Shown: positions 33,105-43,106, counted from the stretch's first letter. The stretch: DNA of 64,000 nucleotides from Pseudomonas putida (GCA_041071465.1 CP163498.1:3986001-4050000), one strand, 5' to 3'. Translations and numbers: made by a program. Notes: generated by a model not told the origin, from the sequence alone.

Positions 33105-34721
33105 ATGTTGCGTAAATCCCTCAGAGTGCAAATTCTCTCGCTGCTCGGCGGCAGCGTGGTGGCGATGCTGCTGATCGCCCTGGTGTGTTTCCAGTTTCTG
33201 TCGTCCAGCGTGCGTGGCTACGCCGAGCTGGTGGACGGGCCGCTGCGGGCCTCGCAATTGATTGACGAAGCCAACCTGCAGTTCAAGATCCAGGTGCAGG
33301 AATGGAAGAACGTGCTGCTGCGCGGGCGCCAACCGGCAGAGATGGACAAGTACTGGCAGCAGTTCCAGGCCCGCGAGCAGCAGGTGCAACAATTGCTCGG
33401 GCAACTAATCGACAGCAGCGACGCCAGGCTCAAGGAGCCACTACAGCAATTGCGCGACAGCCACCGCCAGCTGGGCCAGGCCTATGCGCAGGGGCGGCAG
33501 GCCTTCCTTGCCGCAGGTGGCGACCCGGTAGCAGGCGACCAGGCGGTGAAGGGCGTGGATCGCGCCGCCAGTGAGCAGATGAGCCAACTGGTCGAGCAAC
33601 TGCGTGCCGATGCCCGCCAGCGTGCGATGAGCATCAGCGCCAGCGCCGAGCGCACGGTATGGCTGGGCCTGCTGGTGATGCTGGCTTCTGCGGTGCTGGT
33701 GGGGCTGCTTAGCCTGTGGTTGGTCAATCGCAGCCTGATCGAGCCGATCCGCCAGTTGATCGAGTATGTTGCGCAACTCAGCCAAGGCCGCTTTGCCGCC
33801 CGGGTCGACAGCCGCCGTGAGGACGAACTGGGGCGGCTGGCGCGGGCGGCCAACACCCTGCGCGATTTCCTGGCCGACACGGTTGGCCGGTTGCAGGACA
33901 ACGCGCAGGAGCTGGAAGGCGCCAGTGGCCAGTTGCGCAGTATTGCCGGCGACATGGCTCGCGGTACTCATGACCAGTTCCAGCGTACCGACCAGGTGGC
34001 GACGGCCATGCACGAGATGTCCGCCACCGCACAGGAGGTGGCTCGCCACGCCGCCGAGGCAGCCCGTGCAGCGGATGACGCCGACCACAGCGCCCAGGCG
34101 GGCGAGCAGGTGATGCAGCAGACCATCGACATCATCGGTGTGGTCAACCGTGAAATCGCTGGCACGGCGTCGGTGATCCGCGATCTGGAGCATGACAGCA
34201 CGCGCATTGGCAAAGTGCTGGAAGTGATTCGTGGCATTGCCGAGCAAACCAACCTGCTGGCGCTCAACGCGGCCATCGAGGCGGCCCGTGCTGGTGAAGC
34301 CGGGCGCGGCTTTGCGGTGGTCGCCGATGAGGTGCGCAGCCTGGCCCAGCGCACGGCGGCGTCGATTGCCGAAATCAACCAGATCATCGAAGCGGTACAG
34401 TCTGGGGCGGTGGAGGCGGTGAAGGCCATCGAAAGCGGCCAGCAGCGAAGCCAGGAAGGGGCTGAACAGGTCGAGCAGGCCGGGCAGATGCTGCAACGTA
34501 TCACCCAGGCTGTGGAGGCGATACGCGACATGAACCGGCAGATCGCCACGGCAGCTGAAGAGCAGACCAGCGTAGCCGACGATATCTCGCGCAACCTGAT
34601 CGAGATTACCCGCATTGCCACGGCCAACCAGGAAGCGGTGCACCATACCGAGCAGGCGGGGCATCGCCTGCATGGTTTGTCGGGGCAACTGGGCGAAGTC
34701 ACCTCGCGCCTGAGCGCCTGA
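33105..34721 (+). CDS. Methyl-accepting chemotaxis protein
   Basis: This is a membrane chemoreceptor of 538 residues. It has a first helix (about 8-32), a periplasmic helical-bundle sensor of about 155 residues, a second helix (about 186-210), HAMP and a signalling domain with the conserved tip [21 protein letters not shown]. The sensor is helical and rich in glutamine. The ligand is unknown. No FliA site was found in its upstream region. The C-terminus has no CheR-tethering pentapeptide. Confidence 0.9.
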   Translation: MLRKSLRVQILSLLGGSVVAMLLIALVCFQFLSSSVRGYAELVDGPLRASQLIDEANLQFKIQVQEWKNVLLRGRQPAEMDKYWQQFQAREQQVQQLLGQLIDSSDARLKEPLQQLRDSHRQLGQAYAQGRQAFLAAGGDPVAGDQAVKGVDRAASEQMSQLVEQLRADARQRAMSISASAERTVWLGLLVMLASAVLVGLLSLWLVNRSLIEPIRQLIEYVAQLSQGRFAARVDSRREDELGRLARAANTLRDFLADTVGRLQDNAQELEGASGQLRSIAGDMARGTHDQFQRTDQVATAMHEMSATAQEVARHAAEAARAADDADHSAQAGEQVMQQTIDIIGVVNREIAGTASVIRDLEHDSTRIGKVLEVIRGIAEQTNLLALNAAIEAARAGEAGRGFAVVADEVRSLAQRTAASIAEINQIIEAVQSGAVEAVKAIESGQQRSQEGAEQVEQAGQMLQRITQAVEAIRDMNRQIATAAEEQTSVADDISRNLIEITRIATANQEAVHHTEQAGHRLHGLSGQLGEVTSRLSA

Positions 34722-34729
34722 CCTTGAAA

Positions 34730-34750
34730 AGGGGCCGTCACTCGGCCCCT
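34730..34750 (+). terminator. Hairpin after the chemoreceptor
   Basis: AGGGGCC (34730-34736) and GGCCCCT (34744-34750) make a 7-bp stem ten bases after the stop. No T-run follows, so it is only a possible terminator. Confidence 0.4.
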
Positions 34751-34905
34751 GGGGGAAATCCGCCACCAGACCGCTAAAACCATTGCCCTGTGGCGGGTTG
34801 CCGCCATGCGACCCTTCGTTTTACCCCATATTTGTTAGCCCAACCCCAGTTGGCACATTCCCTGCTCCAAGCGGCGCGCGTGCACACAACAACTGGATAA
34901 CATCA

Positions 34906-36486
34906 ATGAAGAAATTTCTGCTGACGTTCCTCTGCCTGGGCGTCATCGGCTGCTCCAAACCTGCCGAACCTGAGAAAACCGTCGACGTGCTGTTGATCGG
35001 TGGCGGCATCATGAGTGCCAGCCTGGGCACTTACCTCACCGAGCTGGAACCGTCCTGGAAGGTCGACGTCTACGAGCGCATGGACCAGGTCGCCGAAGAA
35101 AGCTCCAACGCCTGGAACAACGCCGGCACCGGTCACTCTGCATTCTGCGAGCTGAACTACACCAGCGTCGGCAAGGATGGCAGCATCGACATCAGCAAGG
35201 CCGTGGGGGTGAACGAGCAGTTCGAGGTGTCCAAGCAGTTCTGGGCCTACCAGGTCGAGCAGGGCGTGCTGAACAACCCAAGATCGTTCATCAACAATGT
35301 GCCGCACATGAGTTTCGTCTGGGGAGACGAGAACATTGCCTTCTTGCACAAGCGCGTCGATGCCCTGCAACACAGCTCGCTATTCCGCGGCATGGAAATC
35401 TCCGAGGACCACGAGCAGATTCGCCAATGGGCGCCGCTGGTCATGGAAGGCCGTGACCCGGGGCAGAAGATCGCCGCCACGCGCATGGCCATCGGCACCG
35501 ACGTGAACTTCGGCGAAATCACCCGCCAGCTGTTCGCTGCAATGACTCGCAACCCCAACGTGTCGCTGAATGTGCGTCATGAAGTGCGTGACATCGTACG
35601 TAACGACGATGGCACCTGGCATGTAGTCGTGGCCGACCTGGCCAACGGCGGCAAGGAGAAGGCTGTCAATGCCCGCTTCGTCTTCATTGGTGCCGGTGGC
35701 GGCGCACTGAAGTTGTTGCAGAAGTCGGGCATCCCCGAGGCCGAAGGCTATGCGGGCTTCCCGGTGGGGGGCCAGTTCCTGATGACCGATAACCCTGACC
35801 TGGTCGCGCGTCACCAGGCCAAACTGTACGGCAAGGCTTCGGTTGGCGCTCCACCCATGTCGGTGCCGCACCTGGACACGCGGATGATCGATGGCAAACA
35901 GGTGCTGTTGTTCGGCCCGTTCGCCACGTTCTCCACCAAGTACCTCAAGCACGGTTCGCTGCTGGACATGTTCGCCTCGCTGAACAGCCACAACGTGTTG
36001 CCCATGCTCAATGCCGGTATCGACAACATCGACCTCAGCACCTACCTGATGGGGCAATTGATGCTCAGCTTCGATGACCGCATGAACGCGCTGCGCGAGT
36101 ACTTCCCCAACGCCAAGAACGAAGACTGGAAGCTGCTGCAGGCTGGCCAGCGGGTGCAGGTGATCAAGAAGGACCCGGTACTGGGTGGTGTGCTGCAGTT
36201 CGGTACCGAAGTGGTGGCGGCGCAGGACGGCAGTATCGCCGCGCTGTTGGGCGCTTCGCCTGGCGCCTCGACCGCCGCGCCGATCATGCTGACCGTGCTG
36301 GAAAAGACCTTCAAGGACCGCATCCAGTCGCCTGCCTGGCAGGCCAGGCTCAAGGAAATCGTGCCGAGCTACGGCCAGAAGCTGAACAACGACCTGGCGC
36401 TGACCAACCAGACCCGCGCGTGGAGCAGCGAGCGCTTGCAGTTGTTGCATATGCCCGTAGAAGCTGAAGCCCAAGCCGCGCACTGA
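34906..36486 (+). CDS. mqo: Malate:quinone oxidoreductase with lipobox-like N-terminus
   Basis: Mqo oxidises malate to oxaloacetate and passes electrons to quinone, serving the TCA cycle at the membrane. The 526-residue protein has the FAD-binding start [19 protein letters not shown] and family landmarks [20 protein letters not shown] (in part), [12 protein letters not shown], and [13 protein letters not shown]. The N-terminus [18 protein letters not shown] is a classic lipoprotein signal with lipobox VIGC, which is unusual for Mqo, normally a peripheral cytoplasmic-face enzyme. Pseudomonads often carry several mqo paralogues. A terminator follows. Confidence 0.93.
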   Translation: MKKFLLTFLCLGVIGCSKPAEPEKTVDVLLIGGGIMSASLGTYLTELEPSWKVDVYERMDQVAEESSNAWNNAGTGHSAFCELNYTSVGKDGSIDISKAVGVNEQFEVSKQFWAYQVEQGVLNNPRSFINNVPHMSFVWGDENIAFLHKRVDALQHSSLFRGMEISEDHEQIRQWAPLVMEGRDPGQKIAATRMAIGTDVNFGEITRQLFAAMTRNPNVSLNVRHEVRDIVRNDDGTWHVVVADLANGGKEKAVNARFVFIGAGGGALKLLQKSGIPEAEGYAGFPVGGQFLMTDNPDLVARHQAKLYGKASVGAPPMSVPHLDTRMIDGKQVLLFGPFATFSTKYLKHGSLLDMFASLNSHNVLPMLNAGIDNIDLSTYLMGQLMLSFDDRMNALREYFPNAKNEDWKLLQAGQRVQVIKKDPVLGGVLQFGTEVVAAQDGSIAALLGASPGASTAAPIMLTVLEKTFKDRIQSPAWQARLKEIVPSYGQKLNNDLALTNQTRAWSSERLQLLHMPVEAEAQAAH

Positions 36487-36505
36487 CGTCGTTCTCGCGC
36501 ACAAC

Positions 36506-36533
36506 AAAAAGCCCGCGCAAGGCGGGCTTTTTT
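36506..36533. terminator. Bidirectional terminator between mqo and tRNA-Pro
   Basis: GCCCGC (36511-36516) and GCGGGC (36522-36527) form a stem flanked by A5 and T6, so it ends mqo on the plus strand and the tRNA gene on the minus strand. It lies 20 bases after mqo and 10 before the tRNA 3' end. Confidence 0.88.
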
Positions 36534-36542
36534 AGCAGAACC

Positions 36543-36619
36543 TGGTCGGAGAGACAGGATTCGAACCTGCGGCCTTCTCGTCCCGAACGAGACGCGCTAC
36601 CTGGCTGCGCTACACTCCG
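36543..36619 (-). tRNA. tRNA-Pro (anticodon CGG)
   Basis: The minus strand folds as a full cloverleaf. The acceptor is CGGAGTG/CTCTCCG, the D stem GCGC/GCGC, the anticodon stem TCTCG/CGAGA with loop TTCGGGA (anticodon CGG), and the T arm GCAGG-TTCGAAT-CCTGT. The discriminator is A (36546) and CCA is encoded (36545-36543). The acceptor stem has a T6-T67 mismatch at its second-last pair. It reads CCG proline codons. Confidence 0.95.
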
Positions 36620-36628
36620 ATGAACAAA

Positions 36629-36657
36629 ATCCTACTGTATCCCGTTTTCGCCAGCAA
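36629..36657 (-). promoter_or_regulatory. Sigma-70 promoter for tRNA-Pro
   Basis: On the minus strand TTGCTG, 17 bases, then TAGGAT. The -10 lies nine bases before the mature tRNA 5' end, so transcription would start very near it. Confidence 0.55.
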
Positions 36658-36699
36658 GCCCTTGTTGTTTAAAGGGCCATTGCCAAAACGGGGGCTTGA

Positions 36700-36921
36700 T
36701 CAGAGCTCTTTGACGGTGCGGATCTGGTCCTTGTTCAGGCGCGTGCGCTTGCCGTCCAGCTGCTCGAATTCGTAGAAACCGGAGTCTTCGTCGAACTTCG
36801 GCGTGTCGGTGGCCTGGATTTCGCGACCATCGTTAAGGGTAATGACAGTCGGCGATGCACAGCCGGCGAGGGCGCCCAGGCCCAGGGCGAGCAGGAAGGC
36901 GGGGAGGGTCCGTTTGATCAT
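36700..36921 (-). CDS. YgdI/YgdR family small lipoprotein (DUF903)
   Basis: The 73-residue protein has a lipoprotein signal (MIKRTLPAFLLALGLGALAG then Cys) and the short DUF903 domain TVITLNDGREIQATDTPKF (in part) ending YEFEQLDGKRTRLNKDQI. It should be anchored to a membrane by the cysteine. Its function is unknown. It is monocistronic, transcribed away from moaB. Confidence 0.88.
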   Translation of the reverse strand: MIKRTLPAFLLALGLGALAGCASPTVITLNDGREIQATDTPKFDEDSGFYEFEQLDGKRTRLNKDQIRTVKEL

Positions 36922-37108
36922 CGTGTTTCTCCAAGTGCGATGGTGCTAGATGACATTTATGACGCAGGACGTTAGTGCAAGTTCACTCCCAGTGCAGCAT
37001 AGCGACGATTTCGTCCCCTTGACCCAGGGCAAGGGCGATGGGCGCAACGCCGGAAAAGGTGCGCTGTGATATAACTGCGGCCATCTCATCTTGTTGTGAC
37101 GGACCCCC

Positions 37109-37648
37109 ATGAAAGCCAAGGCAGATACCCCCTTCGTGGCGTTGAACATCGCCGTGCTCACGGTCAGCGACACCCGTACCTTCGAAACCGACAGCTCTGG
37201 GCAAATGTTCGTCGACCGCCTGAGCGCCGCCGGCCATCGCCTGGCCGAGCGCGTGCTGCTCAAGGACGACCTGTACAAGATCCGCGCCCAGGTCGCCACC
37301 TGGATCGCCGACGACAGCGTGCAAGTGGTGTTGATTACCGGGGGGACCGGTTTTACCGGCCGCGACAGCACCCCCGAGGCGGTGGCCTGCCTGTTGGACA
37401 AGCAGGTGGACGGCTTTGGCGAGCTGTTCCGGCAGATCTCCGTGGCCGACATTGGCACCTCCACCGTGCAGTCGCGTGCGTTGGCCGGGCTGGCCAACGG
37501 CACCCTGGTGTGCTGTCTGCCGGGCTCGACCAATGCGGTGCGCACCGGCTGGGATGGCATCCTTGCCGAGCAGCTCGATGCCCGTCATCGCCCGTGCAAC
37601 TTCGTGGCGCATCTGAAGCAGGCAGCGGCCTGTGACAGCCGTGGCTGA
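37109..37648 (+). CDS. moaB: Molybdenum cofactor biosynthesis protein MoaB
   Basis: MoaB binds molybdopterin and is thought to adenylylate it (MogA-like) before metal insertion. The 179-residue protein has NIAVLTVSDTRTFETDSSG, the signature TGGTGFTGRDSTPEA, and CCLPGSTNAV, matching the MoaB/MogA fold. Its stop overlaps the moeA start by 17 bases, so the two are translationally coupled, which fits consecutive steps in cofactor synthesis. Confidence 0.94.
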   Translation: MKAKADTPFVALNIAVLTVSDTRTFETDSSGQMFVDRLSAAGHRLAERVLLKDDLYKIRAQVATWIADDSVQVVLITGGTGFTGRDSTPEAVACLLDKQVDGFGELFRQISVADIGTSTVQSRALAGLANGTLVCCLPGSTNAVRTGWDGILAEQLDARHRPCNFVAHLKQAAACDSRG

Positions 37649-38859
37649 GCTCAGCCAGGCCCGGCCGCTGATGCCGGTGGAACAGGCCCTGGAGCAGCTG
37701 CTGGCATTGGCCGAGGCGGCACCGATCCGCGACACCGAGAACTTGCCGCTGGCCGAAGCCGAAGGCCGTGTGTTGGCCACCGACCTGGTGGCGTCGCTCG
37801 ACCTGCCGCCCTGGCCGAACAGCGCCATGGACGGTTATGCCTTGCGTAAAGCCGACTGGCAGGGCCAGCCGCTGCCGGTCAGCCAGCGTATTTTCGCCGG
37901 CCATGCGCCACAGCCGCTGCAACCGGGCACCTGCGCGCGGATCTTCACCGGTGCACCGGTGCCGGAAGGGGCCGACTGCGTCGAGATGCAGGAAAACACC
38001 GAAGTGCTCGAAGATGGCCGGGTGCGCGTTTCTCGAAGCGTTGCAAACCGAACAGAACATACGCCCTCAGGGCCAGGAAACCCGCAAGGGCGAACAGGTA
38101 ATGAGCGCCGGTACCCGCCTCGGGCCGATCGAGCTGGGCCTGGCGGCGACCCTGGGGTATGGCCGCCTGGATCTAGTGCGCAAGGTGAAAGTGGCGGTGC
38201 TGTCTACCGGCGACGAACTGGTCGAGCCCGGCCTACCGCTGGGGCCTGGGCAAATCTACAACAGCAACCGCAGGTTGCTGGTCAGCTGGCTGCAGCGACT
38301 GGGCTGCGAAGTGGTCGACGCCGGCATCCTGCCAGATGACCTGGCCCGTACCCGCACCTGCCTGGCCGAGCTGGGGGGCGTAGACCTGATCCTGTCCACC
38401 GGCGGTGTCTCGGTGGGCGAGGCCGACTACCTTGGTGCTGCCCTGCGCGAAGCTGGCGAGCTGGCGCTGTGGAAGCTGGCGATCAAGCCGGGCAAGCCGC
38501 TGACGTTTGGCCACTTCCAGGGCGTGCCGGTGATCGGCCTGCCAGGTAACCCGGCCTCGACGCTGGTCACCTTTGGCCTGCTGACCCGGCCCTACCTGCT
38601 GCGCCGCCAGGGTGTGGCCGACGTCACGCCATTGCGCTTCGATATGCCAGCGGGCTTTGACTGGCCCAAGCCTGGGACGCGCCGCGAATACCTGCGTGCG
38701 CGCATCGAGCAGGGCCAGGTGCGCATCTACAAGAACCAGAGCTCGGGTGTGCTGCGTAGCGCGGCCTGGGCCGAGGGCTTGGTAGAGGTGCGTGAGGGCA
38801 GCACGCCAAAGCGCGGTGACAGCGTGCCGTTCATCCCCTTCAGCGAGTTACTTGGCTGA
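37632..38859 (+). CDS. moeA: Molybdopterin molybdenumtransferase MoeA, frameshifted in this sequence
   Basis: MoeA inserts molybdate into adenylylated molybdopterin. The repaired protein is about 408 residues with SAMDGYALR, GAPVPEGADCVEMQEN, VAVLSTGDELVEPG, ILSTGGVSVGEADY, IKPGKPLTFG and GLPGNPAS. The frame breaks near 38024-38030, where one extra base in a GCGCG stretch turns the expected RVRFLEALQTEQN into a shifted reading; removing one base joins the two open frames. The GTG start at 37632 overlaps moaB; a GTG three codons later is also possible. The 3' end overlaps the convergent glycosyltransferase by 12 bases. Confidence 0.9.
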
Positions 38860-40095
38860 GCGACCCAGCCAGGCATTGGCCAGCGGCGCGGCCTCGGCCG
38901 GGGCCACCTGGGTCAGGCGCATGTGCACATTCTCCAGTTGCTGGGCGGCCACGCTCCAGTCGTGGCGCTGGCGGGCGAACTGGCGCCCGGCCGCGCTCAA
39001 CTGGCTCATGCGCCAGGGCTGGTTGAGCAGCTGGGTGATCAGCAGCGCCAGTTGGTCACCGTCGTCGCTGCCCAGGTAATGCTCGCCATTGTTCGCGCTC
39101 AGGCCTGAAACGCCCTTGCCGGTGGTGATTACTGGCAGGCCGGCGGCCATCGCTTCGAGGATTTTCACCTTCGAGCCACCGGCATAGCGCAGTGGCGCGA
39201 AAAACAGCGCGGAGCGCCGCTGCAGTTCACGCAGGTCGGGTCGGTAGCCCAACCACTCGATGCGCGGGTCGTTCCAGTGCAATTTCCAGTTGGCGGGCAT
39301 TGCATGCCCGGCAATTGCCAGGCGCACCGCTGGGTTGCTCATCCATACCTGCGGCATGATGTCTTCCAGCGCCCATTCGATGGCCTCCAGGTTGGCGCCA
39401 TATTCGAAGTTGCCGACGAACAACAGGCGTTGGCTGTGCAGCGCAGGTTGTACCTGCTGGTAAAAATCACAATCCACACCATTGACCACCACGTTCACTG
39501 GGCGCCCGCTGATCTGGCCAATCAGTTCGGCATCGTGGGTGCTGACCGCCACCAGCTCGGTGGGCTGGCGCAGTACGCGATGTTCCCAGCGCCGATAGCG
39601 CCAGCGGTCGAAGGCGTTGAGCGGGCGTAGCCACAGCGGCAGGCGGTCGTGGCAAGCGCCGCCCATAACCGACTCCAAGGTGTGCTCGCTGAGCATGTAG
39701 GGCAGCCCTCGGGCCTGCAGGGCTTTTTCGAACGGCTGGAAGCTGTAGCTGTGCTCGATCTGGATGACGTCCCAGGGCTCGTCCAGCAACTGCTCGAAGC
39801 GGTGCCGCAGGCAAGAGGAAAGGCCATTGATGATGGCTCGCATGGGGTAGTCGATGATGGGTGAAGCCAGCAGGTTCAGCGGGCTGTGCAGCGGGCGGCG
39901 GGGCAAAACGATCAGGCGTTCGAGCAGTGGTTCCAGGGCATCACGAGCGCCATCGCTGAGGGGGATTTTCGACTGCACCAGCAGGGTGATCCGGTGGCCG
40001 CGTTGAGCCAGTGCGCGCAGCAAGTGGTATTGCCGGGTCTTGCAGCCGCTGGTGGTCGGCCAGGGCAAGTAAGGCAGTGTCCAGAGAATGCGCAT
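38848..40095 (-). CDS. Glycosyltransferase family 4 protein
   Basis: The 415-residue GT-B fold enzyme begins MRILWTLPYLPWPTTSGCKT, the usual nucleotide-sugar glycosyltransferase start. The C-terminal donor domain has LLFVGNFEYGANLEAIEWAL (in part), WLGYRPDLRELQ, and FAPLRYAGGSKVKILEAMA with the catalytic-site glutamate, then AGLPVITT. Donor and acceptor cannot be told, and no polysaccharide cluster surrounds it, so it is an isolated transferase. The ATG at 40095 is preferred to the longer open frame. Confidence 0.88.
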   Translation of the reverse strand: MRILWTLPYLPWPTTSGCKTRQYHLLRALAQRGHRITLLVQSKIPLSDGARDALEPLLERLIVLPRRPLHSPLNLLASPIIDYPMRAIINGLSSCLRHRFEQLLDEPWDVIQIEHSYSFQPFEKALQARGLPYMLSEHTLESVMGGACHDRLPLWLRPLNAFDRWRYRRWEHRVLRQPTELVAVSTHDAELIGQISGRPVNVVVNGVDCDFYQQVQPALHSQRLLFVGNFEYGANLEAIEWALEDIMPQVWMSNPAVRLAIAGHAMPANWKLHWNDPRIEWLGYRPDLRELQRRSALFFAPLRYAGGSKVKILEAMAAGLPVITTGKGVSGLSANNGEHYLGSDDGDQLALLITQLLNQPWRMSQLSAAGRQFARQRHDWSVAAQQLENVHMRLTQVAPAEAAPLANAWLGRSAK

Positions 40096-40325
40096 TACCC
40101 GGAATCCTCGTGAAAGGTTGCAGATAGCAAAACGCGCCCATTGGCAGCAGTGGGGGAGCCACTGCCGGGCGCGTCCATGGCAAAAGGTGTATCTGCTGAG
40201 CATAGCCGGGCATTCCCAGGCGTGGGAAAAATGACCGGCCTGCACGATTCTTTGCCAGGGTATGCAACGATCCGGGCGTGCCAGTGGTCGAGATCTGGGT
40301 TGGCCCATTTTACGGAGACGCGCAC

Positions 40326-41212
40326 ATGCAAGGGCGCAAGGCAATGCTGGTGCTGCACGGCAAGCAGGCGATGAACGAAGAGGTCCGCAGCGCCGTGCGC
40401 GAGCTGCGCGATAGTGGCTGGGTGCTGGATGTACGAGTCACTTGGGAAGCGGGCGACGCCCAGCGGTTGGTCGCTGAAGCACTGGCTGCGGGTTACAGCC
40501 ATATCGTCGCCGGTGGCGGTGATGGCACATTACGCGATGTGGCCGAGGCCATGGGGTTGGCCGCCACCAGCGCCAGCCTGGCCTTGTTGCCATTGGGTAC
40601 GGCCAACGATTTTGCCAAGGCCGCTGGCATCCCCCAGGTGCCAGCCTCGGCGCTGGCTTTGTTGAATGTCGCGCCACAACCCATAGACCTGGGGCAGGCT
40701 GGTGACCAGCTGTTCCTCAACATGGCCACTGGCGGCTTTGGCAGCCAGGTCACCGCCAATACCTCGGAAGACCTCAAGAAGGTGTTGGGCGCTGCCGCCT
40801 ACCTGTTCACCGGGTTGTCGCGCTTCAGTGAGCTGCAGGCGGCTTCGGTGGAGTTGCAGGGCCCGGACTTCCACTGGCAAGGGGACTTATTGGCGCTGGG
40901 TATCGGCAATGGCCGTCAGGCGGGGGCGGGCAGGTGCTATGCCCTGAGGCCATCATCAACGACGGTCTGCTTGATATCGCCATCCTGCCTGCGCCACAGG
41001 AAGTGGTAGGGGCGCTACGTGACTTGTTGGCCGGTGACGGCCTGTTCATTCGGGCCAGGTTGCCGTGGGTCGAGATCAAGAGCGCGCAAGGGCTGGACAT
41101 CAACCTCGATGGCGAGCCCTTGCAGGCTGCCAACCTGCGCTTTCAGGCCAGGCCTGCGGCGTTGCGCCTGCACCTGCCGGCCGGGTCGCCATTGCTCAGT
41201 CGTCCAGGCTGA
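40326..41212 (+). CDS. Lipid kinase YegS-like (diacylglycerol kinase catalytic domain), frameshifted in this sequence
   Basis: This predicted lipid kinase has the diacylglycerol/sphingosine kinase signature IVAGGGDGTLRDVAEAMG, then PLGTANDFAKA, and GIGNGRQAG before the break. At 40922-40926 five G should be six: the extra base restores GGGQVLCPEAIINDGLLDI and a protein of about 295 residues. As written the first frame stops at 41009. YegS phosphorylates phosphatidylglycerol in E. coli; the substrate here is not proven. The end overlaps the convergent response regulator by 17 bases. Confidence 0.87.
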
Positions 41213-41855
41213 TGATTTTCTCGCGCACGGCGAACAGCACCAGGCCCGCTACGTCGTGAATTTGCAGGCGCTTCATGATTTGCGAACGGTGGGTTTCAAT
41301 GGTCTTGATCGACAGGCCCAGGCCTGTAGCAATTTCCCGGGTGGACTTGCCGCGCACGATCAGGCGCAGAATCTCCAGTTGCCGTGCCGTCAGGTTGTGC
41401 CGCTCGCCAGCGCTTTGCTTGCCTTGCTTGGTGTGGCGCAGCGCCTGGTTGATGACGGTGTGGGCAATGGCCGGGCTGAGGTAACGCTCGCCGTTGCGCA
41501 CGGCGCTCAGGGCCTGTTCCAGCTCGGTGGCGCTGGTGTCCTTGAGCAGATAGCCGTGGGCGCCGCTTTCCAGGGCCCGCATGATCAGGTCCGGGTCGGT
41601 GTGCATCGACAGGATCAGCACCTTGCACGTGCTGCCGCTGGCCCGCAGCTGGGTGAGAGCGTCCAGGCCGCTGGTCGAACGCATCGAGATGTCCAGCAGG
41701 ACGATGTCTGGGGCCAGTGTGCGAACCTGTTCGAGCAACTGGCTGCCATCATCGGCTTCGCCGATCACATCATAGCCGGGGATATCGCAGACCAACGCAC
41801 GTACCCCGGCGCGGATCAATGAGTGGTCGTCTACCAGCAGCAGCCTACAGGTCAT
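41196..41855 (-). CDS. NarL/LuxR-family response regulator
   Basis: The 219-residue regulator has a receiver domain (RLLLVDDHSLIRAG; phospho-Asp in DIVLLDIS; lysine in GYLLKDTS) and a LuxR helix-turn-helix (LTARQLEILRLIVRGKSTRE, then LSIKTIETHRSQIMKRL). It overlaps the end of the upstream kinase gene by 11 bases, so it is coupled to that kinase. Targets are unknown. The ATG at 41855 is chosen because the longer frame adds an arginine-rich stretch within the kinase gene. Confidence 0.9.
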   Translation of the reverse strand: MTCRLLLVDDHSLIRAGVRALVCDIPGYDVIGEADDGSQLLEQVRTLAPDIVLLDISMRSTSGLDALTQLRASGSTCKVLILSMHTDPDLIMRALESGAHGYLLKDTSATELEQALSAVRNGERYLSPAIAHTVINQALRHTKQGKQSAGERHNLTARQLEILRLIVRGKSTREIATGLGLSIKTIETHRSQIMKRLQIHDVAGLVLFAVREKIISLDD

Positions 41856-42741
41856 GGGCGGGCGTACTCCTGGCGCGCTGCTGGGTGCGCGGAGGCCACG
41901 GGAACATCGCCTCGATCTGCGTGCCCAGGCCAAGTTGGCTGGTAATGTCGAGCCTACCCTGCAGCGCGGTTACCCGCTCCTGCATGCCGGCCAGGCCGCG
42001 CTGGCCGGCCTCGGCCGGGTGGCGGGCGGGTACGAAACCACAGCCATCGTCGTGGATCGACAAAGTAAGCCCCTCTGGAGTGCGCTGCAGGCGAATGACC
42101 AGGTTGTGCGCCTGGGCGTGACGCAGCATGTTGGTCACCGCCTCCTGGGTGATACGGAACACTGCCATGGCTACCGTCTCGTCGATGCCGCCCAGTCGCT
42201 GGTTGCACGCCAGGCTCCAGTGCACCCCGCTGCTGGCCAAGGTACGTACCAGGTGCGCACGCAGGCTGGCTTCCAGGCCCAGGCTGGCCAACTGCCGCGG
42301 GTTGAGCAGGGCAGATACATCCCGGACGTTGCCCAAGGTGTCATCCAGCGTGCTGCGCAGGGCGTCGCAGTGGTTCTGCAACTCGTCGGGCATGCGCCGC
42401 TGCAACCACTGCAATTGCAGCTTGGCGGCGGTGAGCAGTTGGCCGATGTCGTCGTGCAGTTCCCGGCCCAGGTGCTGACGCTCATCTTCCTGCACCTTGA
42501 GCATGCGCTCGGCCAGCTCGGCCGGACGCAGGCTGATCGACCTGGCGCCCAGGCCCAGTTGCACAGCGGCGCCCAGCGTGGCGACCAGCTGCAGCATCAG
42601 CAGGCTGGGCGGGATTGCCTGATGGGTCAGGTACAGCGCCAGGTTGGCAAGCAGCGAGGCCACGCACAGCCCGACCGTCGTCCAACGCAGCAGGGCAGCG
42701 CGGGGGCAGCAACGCAGAGAAGTCTTCAAGCGTGGGAACAT
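41845..42741 (-). CDS. NarX/UhpB-type sensor histidine kinase (HisKA_3)
   Basis: The 298-residue kinase has two membrane helices (about 15-60), no large periplasmic domain, a HisKA_3 phospho-acceptor in QHLGRELHDDIGQLL, and an ATPase domain with ITQEAVTNMLRHAQA, IHDDGCGF and GLAGMQERV. The short membrane part suggests it senses something at or in the membrane. The ATG at 42741 is used; a start at 42786 adds 15 residues. A cluster of ACTTGA repeats lies upstream. Confidence 0.88.
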   Translation of the reverse strand: MFPRLKTSLRCCPRAALLRWTTVGLCVASLLANLALYLTHQAIPPSLLMLQLVATLGAAVQLGLGARSISLRPAELAERMLKVQEDERQHLGRELHDDIGQLLTAAKLQLQWLQRRMPDELQNHCDALRSTLDDTLGNVRDVSALLNPRQLASLGLEASLRAHLVRTLASSGVHWSLACNQRLGGIDETVAMAVFRITQEAVTNMLRHAQAHNLVIRLQRTPEGLTLSIHDDGCGFVPARHPAEAGQRGLAGMQERVTALQGRLDITSQLGLGTQIEAMFPWPPRTQQRARSTPAHDL

Positions 42742-43106
42742 AGATAGGGAAGCCACTGAAGTCTTGCTGATGGAGGCCTTGCACAATGCTGGTCAGAGGC
42801 TTTGGCGCAGTACTTTCGATATTTTTTTAAACACGTGATCTTGCAACCTTGCTTCCGGTAGCAAGCGTTTGTGGGGGCGCATATTACCACTTCGCATTGC
42901 ATCGGTCGCGGCTGGGTAACGCTTTGAAACGCCTGCTGGTCGGGCAGTTTCGGGTAGCAAAGTGCCACCCTTTAGTCACTCACTGTGCACTTGTGCTGCA
43001 ACTAGCGCGGTCAAGTTTCAACGTGACACTGAAAAACTTGAAGCACTTTTCAAGTTCGACCATGGTGGTACTTGAACAAGCAGCCTTAGTTGCACTTCAT
43101 GCAAAG
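42742..43106. other. 365-base gap upstream of the NarX-type kinase
   Basis: No gene is seen. Four copies of ACTTGA/TCAAGT occur at 43011-43016, 43036-43041, 43050-43055 and 43070-43075. The middle pair makes a perfect inverted repeat AACTTGAA-N6-TTCAAGTT (43035-43056). These look like operator half-sites. The gap also holds the kinase promoter, not assigned. Confidence 0.5.
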
